Below, in pieces: positions 10,901-57,354 of a DNA stretch of 64,000 nucleotides; the first letter of the stretch is position 1, and every line of letters starts with the position of its first letter. The notes under the pieces were generated by a model. The model had not been told where the DNA came from. It saw only the letters and a list, made by a program, of their open reading frames with translations, and made no database searches. The translations under genes and the position numbers were made by a program. The stretch lies in NCBI GenBank assembly GCA_013397115.1, contig VWZW01004757.1:569596-633595 (forward strand), given 5' to 3'. Source of the DNA: Edolisoma coerulescens (taxonomy: Eukaryota; Chordata; Aves; Passeriformes; Campephagidae).

Positions 10901-11704
10901 ACCTCGTGTTCCCCACTTACCACCAAGCAACCAGCAGATAACAGAGGGCAAACAGAGGTAAATAGTCAGTACTCCATGAGGATGTGGTTCTGCCCCACCC
11001 CATTCCTTCCAAGGATAACTAGGATGGCATTTTACTGCATTAACAACCTGTTCTTCCCAACAGAAATGCACAATCTCTTCTTTCTCCTTGCCTTCTTACT
11101 TCTCTAATACTACACCCCATTTTTGCTCAGTGTCTAAGAAAAATTTGGCAAAACCAGCCCTCAAATTGATGACATAATTTAACAGAATAGAAAGAAAACA
11201 AGTAAAAAGCTTTAAAATTATCATTGCTGCTTCTCCTGCAATGTCCAAATGTTACTCCAAGCCTTGGCCCATTAGTAAATACTGCTAACAAGCAATGGAA
11301 AAAATAAATTCCTTGCAAATATGCTTGGAGTGTTCAATTTCCAACTGTATTCTAAGCATTTGCACGTCTAACTTACTTTTTTTGAGACTGACAAAAGTTC
11401 CTCTGCAAGTCGTGGAAAGTAACACATGCATTACAGAAATAAGAATAGCACTAAAATCTACAGAATATTCTAACACATTTTTCTTACACTTTTCACTCAG
11501 ACATTTCTTTAGAATAGTTCTGAAACGAGGCAGCAAACCTCTCTCATCAACCTGTCAGTGAAACTATAAAAACAATCAATACCACAGATTTGCCTGTCAG
11601 AAGCTATGAACAGGATCATTTCTCACACAAATGTTGGGGGGTTTAAACCAAATAGAGTTTTGTCAAATCTCTTGATACCTACAGTGCACAAGGAAGGAGT
11701 CATA
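7905..11704 (-). other. PITPNA: PITPNA 3' untranslated region (inferred)
   Basis: About 3.8 kb between the PITPNA stop codon and the probable poly(A) signal. No open frame with protein-like features and no transposon recognised. The GC-rich part at 8040-8280 precedes the end. The length is an inference from the poly(A) signal choice. Confidence 0.5.
7924..7929 (-). terminator. PITPNA: Probable PITPNA polyadenylation signal
   Basis: AATAAA on the minus strand, followed within about 60 nt by a GT-rich stretch (7868-7895) typical of a downstream cleavage element. An alternative ATTAAA lies at 10007-10012. The 7924 site has the better downstream element and would end PITPNA at the edge of the INPP5K CpG island. 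Confidence 0.6.
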
Positions 11705-27781
<16,077 letters not shown>

Positions 27782-28940
27782 CTGGAAAGGAACACAGAGA
27801 CAGAAATTAGCAAATATCCCTGCAGCTGCAAACTTCCCACATTCCTCCCAGCAACGGCTGCACAGCTCTACTCTGCCCCCAGTATTCCAGCATCCACCCA
27901 GTACTCCTTAGGCCAAAGAATATTTACAGAACAACCTCAAAGAGAGCCAATACATGATAGAGCATAACTCCAACCCTCTCCTAAAACTCTGGAATTCAAG
28001 GGATGCTCACTGGCCTACAAACCCACACAGCATCAACACAGTGGTGTTCCCTCTCACTCCATCCTTTCAGCAATCCCCTCTAACTCCTCAGCAAGCTGCT
28101 GGGGAGGTTTCTGTGGGCCTCAGCAATTCTGCAGAGATCTGCAATAGCCACAAGGCAGTGCACGATTCGCTCACAGGTCCCAAACCAGCAGGAAACAGCA
28201 GAGGAAAGGCTTTCTCAGAGCTCACTGCAAAGGAAGGTGCTGCCACTACTTTATGCAAGTCACTTTTTTTTATTGTGGTTTCCTGAATGCTTCTGAAAAT
28301 CAACTGACTGGACAACACAGCAAAAACTGTGCCTGAAGTCTCACAGATTTTTTGGAAAAGAATCAATTTAAAGCTGACAGAAATACATGCTTGTTAAGGC
28401 CTTCTCCAAAACTGGATCTGTGTTTGACTTCTGCTTTCAGCAAGGATGATGTTGAACAAGGAACCAAAGCAAGACACAGGAAATGGATATGGCTACCGTG
28501 GGTGGAAGAATTCCCAATTCTTTGGGAATTAGTCTCAAAGAAACTAGGACACAATCAGGAAAAACAGTCCTCTGTATTAATAAACAGATTTTAAAAAAGC
28601 AATAGTGGTGAAAATAGAAATTTTTTTTTACACTTTACCAAAAGAACAAACTGCAATAGGGGCAAAAGATTACAGATTATGCAAGATTACTTGTGACAGC
28701 AACACTTTATGCTGACTGCAAAGTACTGCAGAAAGAACTACTGAGAACTGCAAATGAAGTTCAGTGTCAATGAAAAAAAAAAAGAATAATGCACTATAGA
28801 CACTCATTTTCACCAAACACATGGGGTTAATGAGCCCCAAGTTAGTTATTGCCAATATCTTGTGTCTTTATAGAAAAGCAGCAGGAAACATCAGCTCAGT
28901 GGCAGTTCAGAAGTAAATCCAATACTAGAAAGTGGAACAG

Positions 28941-28962
28941 CACACACACACACACACACACA
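28941..28962. repeat. (CA)11 microsatellite
   Basis: Uninterrupted CA dinucleotide run of 22 nt. Confidence 0.95.
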
Positions 28963-28989
28963 AAACAAGACAATTATGTCACTACAATC

Positions 28990-29330
28990 TCCCATGTACC
29001 AACATCTTGAATACTGCACATAGTCCTGGTCACCTTATCTCAAAGAGGATACAGAACAAGTGAAGGAAGTTAAAAAAGATTATTGGAGATGGGGAAAAAG
29101 CTTCTGTGTGAGAAGAAAGCAGTTAAGACCTGGCCTTTCAGCTTGGGAGAAAAACCAGCTAAAAGGTTCAGGTATGGAAGAGTTTTAGAGATCGTGAATG
29201 GTGTAAAAAGGTGAATTGAGAAGGAACAGTGACTGTTTTACAACAGAACAATCATTAGGCAACAAATTTTAGACCAAATCACGTGTGCTTCTTTACATCA
29301 TGTCTACTGAAGACATGGCATTCCTTGCCA
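28990..29330 (+). mobile_element. Possible old CR1-like 3' UTR relic
   Basis: The order of phrases (tcctggtcaccttatctcaaagaggatacag, then cttttcag-like, then gagatcgtgaatggtgtaaaaaggtgaa, then acatggcattccttgcca) resembles ancient sauropsid CR1 3' UTRs, from memory of that family. It is strongly diverged. The borders and family are uncertain. Confidence 0.45.
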
Positions 29331-32269
29331 AACATAGGAAGTAAAAGCAATTTTTAAGTGGGATTTGATCAATTCATGGAAATCCATGTGCCACTTACTG
29401 GTAGTAAGTGAACTGCAATTGTTCAAATTGAACTACAATTGTTTTACTCACTGTTACATATTGTTTCCTGAAAATACCTGCTGAAAGGCAAGAGGGAAGA
29501 GGACCAACACCAGTATGGTGTAAGGGAGGAGAAAAAAAAAAGAAATGGATTTTCACAGGTAGACTTTGCCATCGAGCATGATGCTGGGTTAGTTACCTGG
29601 ATAAAAGTGCAATAAGAATGAAAAGAGGGATTGGATGATAAATAAAGGTGAAAGACCAAGAAACAGGGAAGAAACAATTTCTCTGGAATGGAGTTACAAC
29701 ATTTTTCTTTAGAAAACCTGGTGTAAAACATGGATGTAAGTGACTGGAACTCCATTTAGGAAACTGGAAGACACTAAATCTGAATATTATCTTAGAGTTC
29801 AATGTTCATCAACGGAGAAACAGAAACACAAACAAGATCAATGGTTTACAGTTCGTTCAGCCCAGCAAACCAAGAAAGTGGGGGTGAAAAACACTTAGAG
29901 GTAGTCAAGTGATAAAGGAGGAGGGAAGACTACTCAAGAGGATCTTGAGGAAAAGCTTTGCAGGAGCAGCAATGGGAACAAACTTAACTTTAGGACAGAA
30001 CTTGCTCAATTTAGGAGAAATTATATGATGTGGTTGGCCTGAAAATGGTGAGGAACATTTAAGATCCCTGTTAGATTAAAATCTGCCTCAAATGACAGCA
30101 AAGGGAAGTACAGCTGCAGAGAAGGTCAGTGGCATTATCGTCACTTTACAGGAAAGGGAAGTGAGTCTCCACACTCTGATTTTCCTCAAGGTCTTCCAAG
30201 GCAGTTTAAATCAAAATAAGGACAGCAAGCAAGACTCCAGCCAGCATTTACAAACCCTGACACCACAAAAATGCAAACAAATGAACGAAATCCATGCAGT
30301 TTATCTGTAGCACGGATGGACAGAAATGCAAGGTAAGTCTGAAAGTGTGACAGCACATCAAATGAAAATGTTAAAATCTGTATCTGATGATACAGACTTG
30401 TCTGATAATAAAATGCGACATCAGGTTTGTGTTATATTGCTCTATTTCTGTACCAGCTCCTAAAATACTTATGAAGCACATAATAAAACCCATCTGATTT
30501 ACTACAGAGAGTGTGACAAGGGGTCAGAGAGATGGAAGAATAATCTGCTCAGATGCTATGAAGTTACAGATCATTTAGATTTTTACCACCTACAGTAGGA
30601 AGGCAGTAATTACCTGCATGCAACCAGAACTAACATAAATAACAGCAAAACAGCAATAGCAAAGCACTTCAAATAGCCAGCTCACACCAAAACAAGTGGT
30701 TTCAATATGCCTTAAACAACTGCTTCCTGGAATATGAGATTTCAGCAAAAACCATCTCAAACAGGATGTAAAATGGGCAATTTTGACATACAACATCAAG
30801 AATGTTTAAATCTGAGCCAAGAGAGTGACACAACTCAGAATGTGCAACTGTTAGAGGTGGCTGGGAATCTCAGAAAGTCAAAAATAAATGTTCATTTGAA
30901 AAGTCCAGTAGCAACCTTGACTGTCCTTAGAGCCACATATGTCTTACTAAGGACAAAACAAAGGGAAGAAAAGAAACAGTGTAATGACAACTTTAAAAAG
31001 GTTTAGTGACCCTTCTGAAAATACAAATGGAAACCTGGAAAAGGAAACCAACGTAGTGATTCTGGTCTTTTAACCTTTACTCTTAACACTTACATTTCAC
31101 ACCTTGTTTCTGAAATAGGCTGTGTGAAAGACCAGTAGACATGCTGACGTGGTGAGGTAAATAATGTTGAGTAAAACGACTTTTGGAAGTGATAGTCATG
31201 AAAATGAACTGCTCATACTGTCAGAAATCTGAATATGTTCTCACTTTTACAGCACAGCTCACTGATAAGGAGCTTTACTGTGGTACAGGGCAAGTGATTG
31301 TGAGTAGAAGCATGAAAGAGATACACAATAACCCAGCCAAGGTGCTGTAAGAGGGAAAGCAGTAAATTCATAGGAAAATATTAACGAAACAGATGTTATA
31401 GAAGGAGTTAATTATCTTTTCATGCACCTGAAACTAAGCACTTAGCCCAGGTTTCTGCCTACTATCCAATTTAAGACTACAGAAGGTAAGGGTGTTTTTG
31501 TGTTACAAAGAGCAGCTCTGCTGCTGCTCTCGAATTCTACGCTCCTGTTGTTAGGATAAAAATAGCAGGGGTTTAAGGACTGGGGGGAAAGAAAAAGTTA
31601 ATCAAGTTTAAAGACAACTACAAGGATCAGTACAACCCTCAACATAGTTTTAATATTTAAATCCATGCCACTGTCCATAATCTTGCAAAATAATTCCTGT
31701 AAGGAGGACACAGTCATGTAGGTAAATGTGTCTAAGAGAAGACCTGAAAACCCACTTAATCACTGGCATCACAGATATCTTTTATAAGGGGGAAAAAGAA
31801 AAAACAAACAGAAAGCCTCTTCCATCAGCCAAAAGAAGTTTGAAACGATGGCATGCACTTAACTTGGGAATGCACTTGAGTTAACCTTAAGAATTCAGGG
31901 AAGAACTATGTGCAGAGTATGCACAGCTTTGAAGACACCCAGCCAAAGTGCACCGGTCCAAGAGAATATTCCACGTTAGCAAGCACAAAGCTGCTCAGCC
32001 AAGGACTGTGACAAGCAACGTGACTAACAGTTACACACCCTCACGTCCAGCCAGTTTTCCACCCCTTCATCCCCATCACGGGGCAGGACAACCGCAGCAG
32101 CCTCAGGGTCAGCGAAGAACTCCAAGGCGAGGCTTCCACACACAAAAATATTTCGGAGCTACCTTATTTCTGACATTCTTGGGAGTCCCTGCTTGGAGAT
32201 TACACAGCCAAAGGCGGGAGGGGATCAAAACCAGCCTTGACACTTCGCTCTGTTACAACGAGCAGGGGA

Positions 32270-32660
32270 GCCGCTGCCTCCCACAGCAACCCCCGGCACC
32301 GAGCCGGCTACCGGCTCCGGCTCGGCCCTCGGCACCCGGGCACCGGCAACACCCACCCCGCACAGCCGGTGCGGGGCCAGCCGCCCGCGGAGACTTTGGG
32401 GCACCGGCCGGGCCCCGCGNNNNNNNNNNNNNNNNNNNNNNNNNNNNNNNNNNNNNNNNNNNNNNNNNNNNNNNNNNNNNNNNNNNNNNNNNNNNNNNNN
32501 NNNNNNNNNNNNNNNNNNNNNNNNNNNNNNNNNNNNNNNNNNNNNNNNNNNNNNNNNNNNNNNNNNNNNNNNNNNNNNNNNNCCCGCCCCCCGGCCCCGT
32601 CAGCCAGCGCGCGCCTCCCTCACGGCTTTGCCGCGGACGGGCGCTGACGTTTTAAACTGC
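32270..32660 (-). promoter_or_regulatory. PITPNA: CpG island with N gap, probable PITPNA promoter and exon 1
   Basis: Very GC- and CpG-rich sequence on both sides of the N run, in the position expected for PITPNA's start. The visible flanks lack the start exon (MVLLKEY plus donor), so exon 1 is inferred to be inside the gap. GC-rich promoters are often lost in short-read bird assemblies. Confidence 0.65.
32420..32582. other. Assembly gap (163 N)
   Basis: A run of 163 unknown bases inside a CpG island. The true length is unknown. Open frames that read through it are artefacts. Confidence 0.99.
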
Positions 32661-32703
32661 AACGCCTGGGTTTTGGGCTGGTTTTGTGGTTTGTTTTTTT
32701 TTT

Positions 32704-32815
32704 AAGGTTCTCTTAAGAGGTGTAAACCGCGCGGTGCTGTTTCAGCTTTAAGGCTGGGCTTCCCAGACCAGTACCGCAGTCTTCCCAGCACTGCCGCTGG
32801 CAGGGTCTCCTAGCG
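32704..32815 (+). repeat. Unrecognised dispersed repeat, copy A
   Basis: Shares an ordered set of words with copies B and C: ttctctt-aag-ag, tgtaaaccgc, tgtttcagct, gggcttcc, ttcccagcactgcc, ggcagggtctcc. An upstream part (ttttaaactgca at about 32650) may belong to the same unit, split by extra sequence. No known family is assigned. Confidence 0.65.
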
Positions 32816-32843
32816 GGCCCTCAGGTTTTTGTGGATCAACTAA

Positions 32844-32967
32844 TTTTAAACTACAGCTGCTTCTTTAGGTTCTCTCAGGAGCTGTAAACTGCATGGTGTT
32901 ATTTGTTTCAACTCGAAACGGAGGTTCCCAAGAAGTCTCCCTCCTGCCACCAGCAGGTTCTCCTTAA
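32844..32967 (+). repeat. Unrecognised dispersed repeat, copy B
   Basis: Begins ttttaaactacagctgcttc, then aggttctctcaggagctgta, then tgttatttgtttcaactc and ggttccc. It matches copy C best. It ends where the CR1 fragment starts. Confidence 0.7.
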
Positions 32968-33411
32968 ATCACAGAACGGTTTGGCTTGGGAGAGACCCCA
33001 AAGACCATCTTGTTCCACCCCCTTTCCATGGGCAGGGACACCTTCCACCAGACCAGGTTGCTCCAAGCCCTGTCCAACCTGGCCTTGGACACTTCCAGGG
33101 ATGGGGCAGCCACAGCTTCTCTGGGCAGCCTGTGCCAGGGCCTCACCACCCTCACAGGGAAGAATTTCTTCCCAATAGCTAATCTAAATTTCCCCTCTTT
33201 CAGTCTGAACCCATTTACTCCTTGTCCTATCACTACAATGCCTGAAAAAAAGCCACTTTCTGGCTCCCCTGTAGCCCCTTCAGATACTGGTAGGTGCTGT
33301 GAGGTCTCCACACAACCTTCTCTTCTCCAGGCTGAACTGACCCGAATTTCTCAGCCTGTCCCAATAGGGGAGGTGCTCCAGTGTTTTTGTCAACTTTGTG
33401 GCCCCCCTCTT
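32968..33411 (-). mobile_element. CR1 retrotransposon 3' fragment
   Basis: About 440 bp matching the avian CR1 3' end in reverse orientation: acagaacggtttgg, then ggcagggacaccttccacca, then ctggccttggacacttccag, then cttctctgggcagcctgt, then ctcaccaccctcacag, ending near tttgtggcccccctct. The CR1 3' terminus is at the left, so the element's sense strand is minus. 5'-truncated as usual for CR1; no intact reverse-transcriptase frame. Confidence 0.92.
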
Positions 33412-36400
33412 TTGGGAGGGTGGGGAGGGGGAATGACAAATGACCAGGGTATTAACACAAATAGCAGGGGATAAGTCAGTGCTACAGTCAGACAGGGTGA
33501 GTGCCTTCAGGTCCTGGGCTTCACCTTGTCACTGGGTCATAATTTATGGCATTTTCAATGGTTGTCATCATTGGAAAAGTAAACCACCACAGATGTAGCA
33601 TCACCAAGGATAAGGCATGGACAACTGAGATGCGCAGCTTTGCTGTTGACACCTGCATTCCCATCTAAGGCCACATTGTTCATTTTTCACTGTCTGACAG
33701 CAGTTCACACTGTAGAGCTGAGCTCAATCTCATTCTCAACCCGCCACCTATAGGGTTTGGGTTTTTTTCTCAGAGACTAAACTCAATTGGAGAAGAAAAA
33801 TTTAATTGGCAGTAGCTATTAGCTCCTCACCTAGAGAAGAAAGAGTCAAGAAAATATTCAACCTGGGTCCTGCCCTTTGGCAGATGCCACCCTGTAAAGC
33901 ATTCATGGTTCCATCATCTCGTTAGGAAGCAACGAGTGCTTTTATTATGTTCACCCTCAGAAGGAAAACTAATGATTAACTTATTATCACTTTATTTTGA
34001 GATAGTACTGCAAGAGTGCACATCACCTTACAAACACAGAGAAGATGACACAGGCCTGCCCCGAGGAGTTTACAATTCAACTTCAGCAAACGCTACAAAA
34101 AATTCTGTGGACAGGAAAAGGTGGGAGAGGTAATGCTGGCAGGTTGAAGAGTGGGTTTTCTGAAAGAGGGGGTTGTCTCCAGAATAAAAAGCAAGTGACA
34201 GAGGGTCAGGCACAAGGAAGTGACAAACAGCAGTAGGATGACAACGTGGAGCACAGGACACCTGGTAAAAACAGACTGCGCAGAGACAGGCTGGCAGCAC
34301 ATGGAGGAAAACATGGACCTGTGGGCTTTATAATTAACATGTAAGACTGCAGCTACATAACACATCGTTTCAGCTATTCCAGAGAAGATAACTTTGTGAA
34401 TTATAAATCAGAATTGTTTTGTTTTGTTTTTTAAATTAAAAAAACCCCAAACCAGTCCATTCCCATCAGGAGTCCTACTGTAATACTATTTTCCATTATG
34501 AGTACTTTGCACTTGTAGGGAATACAAAAAAGCTCTGCAGATGCAGAAAAAAAAACTCAAAGGGGGAAAAAAAAGAGTAGCAAATATGTGTAGTTTAAAG
34601 ATTTGATTCCTTTTACCCTACAGTATCTGCTTTAAATTTTGTAGCATATTTTCCAGATTCATCAGCCTGTCAAGAGGGAAATCTCCTACTTGAAAACATT
34701 TTAGTGATTTATGGACTTAGTTAAAATCTCATTATCCTGCAATTTTCCTTTGTAGACAGAGCATGAAGAGGACAGGCTTTGCTGTGGGAGTTGAACATTT
34801 CAGTTGCTGTAGCAGCATTGCAGTTAAGTTGGTGTCTCAGCAAGATTTACCCTTTATTTTTTTCCCAGACATCAGTGTCCAGTTTCATCTCAAGGATCCA
34901 GATATAGCTTTACTCAGTGACTGTCAGTTTAAGTGTCCTATTAAGCAGAGCAGCACAGATTTTCTCTGCTACTTCTGACATAGTGTCATTGCATTAGTGC
35001 TATAAAGGCTGTGTCTACAGGGCTTAGGTTCTGACAGATTAGTGAAAGCAAAAAGCTGTCACCCTCCCTTCCCCACTCTGTGATTATTTTTTTTTTATAC
35101 AAATGCAGATTAAATGAATGTGAGAGGCTGTAGAGCCAGGGAGCAGGGTCTCCAAAAGGTGAAATCACTTTACACAGCAACACCCTTGACTCTGAGGGCT
35201 CCTACAAACAGCAGGTACTCACAGATCAGGTTTCTGCTTCATTACAGTCAGCTGGGGCTGCTTCCACGGAGGTCTTTCCCATGGCCACCCTCCTTGCACT
35301 TCCCACATAGATGAGGGCAAGGAAGTACAAAGGGCATAAAAACCCCCAAGTCCTACAAATGCATCATTTAGGAATTATGAGAGCAGTTAAACACATTGAC
35401 CTATATCTGAGTTATACAGATAAATGCATTATTGATGCAAACTGCTGTGACTCTCCAGTCTTTGGTAGCCCATTTCTTTTTCCCACAAGGCGGCTCATGC
35501 ACACAGGGAGTGCACCAGGAATTTTCTTGGTCCTGCATCACTCAGCTGGGAAGCAGCAATGCTGTTTTCCACTCCAAAGGTATATAACCCACAATTCCAT
35601 TTCCCTAAGCATCAAAGGACGAGGCAAACTGCCCCTGATCCACCACGTGTGACAGGACCACCCGAGCTGTGTTTCTGCACTGTGCAAGACAACGTTTAGA
35701 AGAGGCTGAAGGCAGAATATTGCCCTCCAAGGACCCCACTGCTGCAGGAGGTGCAGCTCTGAAGCAGTTATGCCACGATCAGGAGAGTGTTTGCACATCC
35801 TGCATGCAGATGCAGGTTTTGGATAGATAAATCTTAGACTGCTCTTGAAATTGGTTTGGTTCACAACTGTCAGAATAGATTTCACCCCATTAGATCAGAC
35901 CAGTGTTTCACTTTAGCCCAGCGTGCTTGCTCCAGCTCTGACCAATCCTTACGAGACAGAACATGCAGACAAGTATCTTTGCTTGGCATAACTTTCTTAT
36001 TTACAGCAACTTAAAATCTCCCTGAGTTAGTGGATGCATCAGACCATTGTTTAACCAGCTTCTTTTTTAAAAAGAAATTATACTTCTGTTCCCCACTAAA
36101 TTCTGCTGCAAAGAATTCCACAGTTTGACTTTTCATGGCCCAAGAACACGATCCCATTTATCTGTTCAACCCTGAATAGCTAAAACCTCTCTGTGTACCC
36201 ACCAGGACATGAGCTCTACTCCTCACAGCTGACCAGCAGCTTCTGAACACCAGGCCACAGCAGCAGTGACATTAAGCACACACATTCACCAGTTTATCAG
36301 ATGAAACTGGATTTGAAGATACCCCCAATAAAGGGCAGGAACTGGGAACTGAAGCAGGGAGGTAGATGGCAGAAACAAAAGTGTGTTCTTTGAAGTATGT

Positions 36401-36991
36401 GCAGCTAAATTAAAAGGCAGCAGCATCTCCACTAAGACTTCAATTAAAATATGCCACTCTCTTTTCCACTATTTTGCTGAGACATTTGTAACAGGCATTT
36501 AAGTGACATAAGAGTGGAAGCAATCACATTCAATTCTGAAACTGAGGTGGAAGTAATGCTGGGTTAGCACACGAAACACCCTCCAGCTATGCTTTAGGAC
36601 ACTGAGACTATGGATGAAGGCTCACTCACCTGATACTTAATCTGGCATTGTCATGTCACAAGTATCTCTGAGCAAGAGCAGGACTCTCCTCAAAACATTT
36701 AGAAGTATTGTAATACAAAATGCAGAAATCTGCAGAAAGCCCTCTGGCAATCTAGGCAGGCTGTACCACTGCTGGTGGGTCTCTGAACACGTACTTGAGA
36801 CAAGACAGGGGAACCAGGAAAATTAATCAAAACTCTGCCTTCTCAATTATTGCTCAAAGAAAAGATGGAAAGGTCACTAAATCATCACCAAAAGACAAAA
36901 AGTTCCAGAAGAGTACAGTGTTGACAGCAGGCAGTAAGGCTGTCTTGAAACAAACACATTTAATAAAGGCAACACATTAAAAAAAAAAAAA
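33412..36991. other. Intergenic sequence between PITPNA and SLC43A2
   Basis: 3.6 kb with no exon, CR1 or RNA gene that I recognise. Plus-strand AATAAA followed by a 13-nt A run lies at 36962-36991, just before a single N. Confidence 0.6.
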
Positions 36992-36992
36992 N
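36992..36992. other. Single N, probable contig join or uncalled base
   Basis: One unknown base between a poly(A) run and a sharp change to CpG-rich sequence. Confidence 0.95.
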
Positions 36993-37009
36993 CGTGTAAA
37001 ATCCTCAAG

Positions 37010-37200
37010 TGGCGAGTCCTGAAACGAGCGACTGAGGACTAAAAGGTACCGCGGAGCGCAGCAGCAGCGACTCGAGGTGGCGCTGCCGGCCCGCGGAGCG
37101 GCCCCGGCCGCCTGCGCTGGCACCGCCACCAGCCCGGGACCCGCGGGGCTCCCGGCCCCGCTGCCGAGGCTCCGGCGCTCTTCAGGAAAGGTGAAGCCCT
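37010..37200. promoter_or_regulatory. Orphan CpG island
   Basis: Dense CpG block (gcggagcg, ccggcccgcgg, gacccgcgggg) about 200 bp beyond the probable end of SLC43A2 and 4.4 kb upstream of the PITPNA island. No coding exon is visible. It could be an alternative PITPNA first exon, a lncRNA promoter, or sequence misplaced at the N join. Confidence 0.55.
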
Positions 37201-37394
37201 ACCCGCGCTGAGGTTCTGTCCCCTTCAAACCCCCAGCGAAGGAGTTACCACACAGCTTCCAGGTAATTTCTCACAGGAAGGTCTCAGCACGGTGTTGTTT
37301 CTAATCGCCAGTGAGCAACGCTTGGACTTTTCCAACCATAGACAAGTTGAATGTCTGAGCCCCTGCCAGGCTTTGCAGTAAAACACCACCACTA

Positions 37395-38963
37395 GGTCTT
37401 CATAACTGTTTTATTTCTGCCCCAACCTTCCCGCAGCCACCAGCTCGGCCCAGTGCAGTCGGTGCCGCGCACCCGCCGGGGATGCTCGTCCACACCCCTG
37501 CACGCTCCTGCTCCCAGCAGCTCCACTCGGTGCAGTGCTTAACGCAGGGCTACAGAGCCTGAGCTACCGACCTCAACAAGAAGGTTAAGGGCAGAAAAGT
37601 CTGCTTTAAACAAGGAAAACCTCTATAAAAATAAGCAGATTAAAAATTCCCTTTGTATTCCCTCCCTGGTGTGAGCAGACCTGGAGCACCTTTACCCACA
37701 CGTATTGCTCTGATGCTCAGCTTCACCATACAATCAATCACCAGGTGCTCTGTCCAGACAGAGCATCGACAGTGTAGAAGGCTCCTAGAACAGCCAAACT
37801 GGCAGCATTTTGGTCAGTCACAGTAACCTGGTGTTCAGCAGCTTGGTGACCATTATCATAGCAACATAAATGAGCTATGGCTAAAGGAAAAATGACATCA
37901 CCACATCACCCTGCCACATGTCCACAGGATCCAGTTACCGGACACAAAGGAGTGTTCTGCACTCTTGGTTCTTTTCACCAGCAGGTCAGCTCACGGCACG
38001 TGAACACCAAGGTATCTGAAGCCCCAGAACTCAGCTTCAAGAAGCTTCTCCACTTTACTGAATACACATTGCTGCTCCCCTCCCAGGGTCATGTCGGAGG
38101 GAAGAGGCAAAAGGCAACAAGTCTCAAAGCACTTCATCGGTAAACAAGATCCAGTTCTTATCTCAGAGGCTCCAGGACTGCAGACAGTTTAAAACACGTA
38201 CAGGTGAGTTTGTGAACCGGGAAGAAGAGGAATTCCAGGCCTCTGAAGGCTTGGTCTAGGACCAGCAGTCCACTATAGGCTCTTCATTTCAGTGTGGAAG
38301 GCAGATCCATTGCTCACAGTCTGTGTCATTTGCAGTAATAAGAGGTTTGGGAGCTGTCAGTGCTAGCAGCCAACATTTAGCAATACACTGAAGCTGTGCT
38401 CATACACATGGGAATAAAAACCCCTTGCCTGCCTCAGAAACGGGGACATGTCTGGAGAGACAGTAAAACCACTGGGTCCAGCTACACGTCAAGCAGAAAG
38501 ACCATTATGAAGCCTTGGGGAGGGAGGAGAGTGCAGCTTGCATCCGAGACTGTGTCAGCCAAGGTTGGGGGAAGAGGGGGAGAAAACAGACTTCAGTGTG
38601 TTACATTTGCAAACTCAAATTATGGTCTGTCTTCCCTCTTCCCCCATCCCTCTATTCCTTCTCTCCCCAGTTTCCTATGCAAACTCTCTGCTGCTGGAGA
38701 GTGTGATCAGGGGGTAATTTAAGACACAATATCTGGGTGGCCTTTATAAAAAAGGAAAAGTGTCCCGTGTTTTGGAGTAAGGAGTGGGAAGTCTCCTCCT
38801 GCCATATATCTGAGGAAATCTCAGTCATGATGTCCAGCCCTCACTCCAGTGATGAGCAAAGACTGGCAGAGCCAGGGGAGAAAAGTCCTGGCTTAACACC
38901 ACAGGTAGAACCCACGGATGGGGTAGGAACCTGTACAGGGGAGGTTGTACATGAAGCACCAGT
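37395..38963 (-). other. SLC43A2: SLC43A2 3' untranslated region (inferred)
   Basis: About 1.6 kb between the stop codon and the candidate poly(A) signal. No other gene or transposon recognised. Confidence 0.55.
37410..37415 (-). terminator. SLC43A2: Probable SLC43A2 polyadenylation signal
   Basis: AATAAA on the minus strand followed by the GT-rich ctagtggtggtgtttt about 15-30 nt downstream. It is the first good signal I see after the stop codon. Confidence 0.6.

Positions 38964-57354
<18,391 letters not shown>

Larger units (their letters stand above)
27782..32419 (-). other. PITPNA: PITPNA intron 1
   Basis: 4.6 kb between exon 2 and the CpG island. It contains a (CA)n run, an old CR1-like relic near 28990-29330, and otherwise unremarkable AT-rich sequence. 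Confidence 0.65.

Noticed and set aside
31948..32655. 235-residue plus-strand frame
   Set aside because: It reads through 163 N bases and a CpG island, so its length is an artefact.
32903..33474. Plus and minus frames of 91-162 residues
   Set aside because: They lie in the CR1 3' UTR fragment, which is non-coding.
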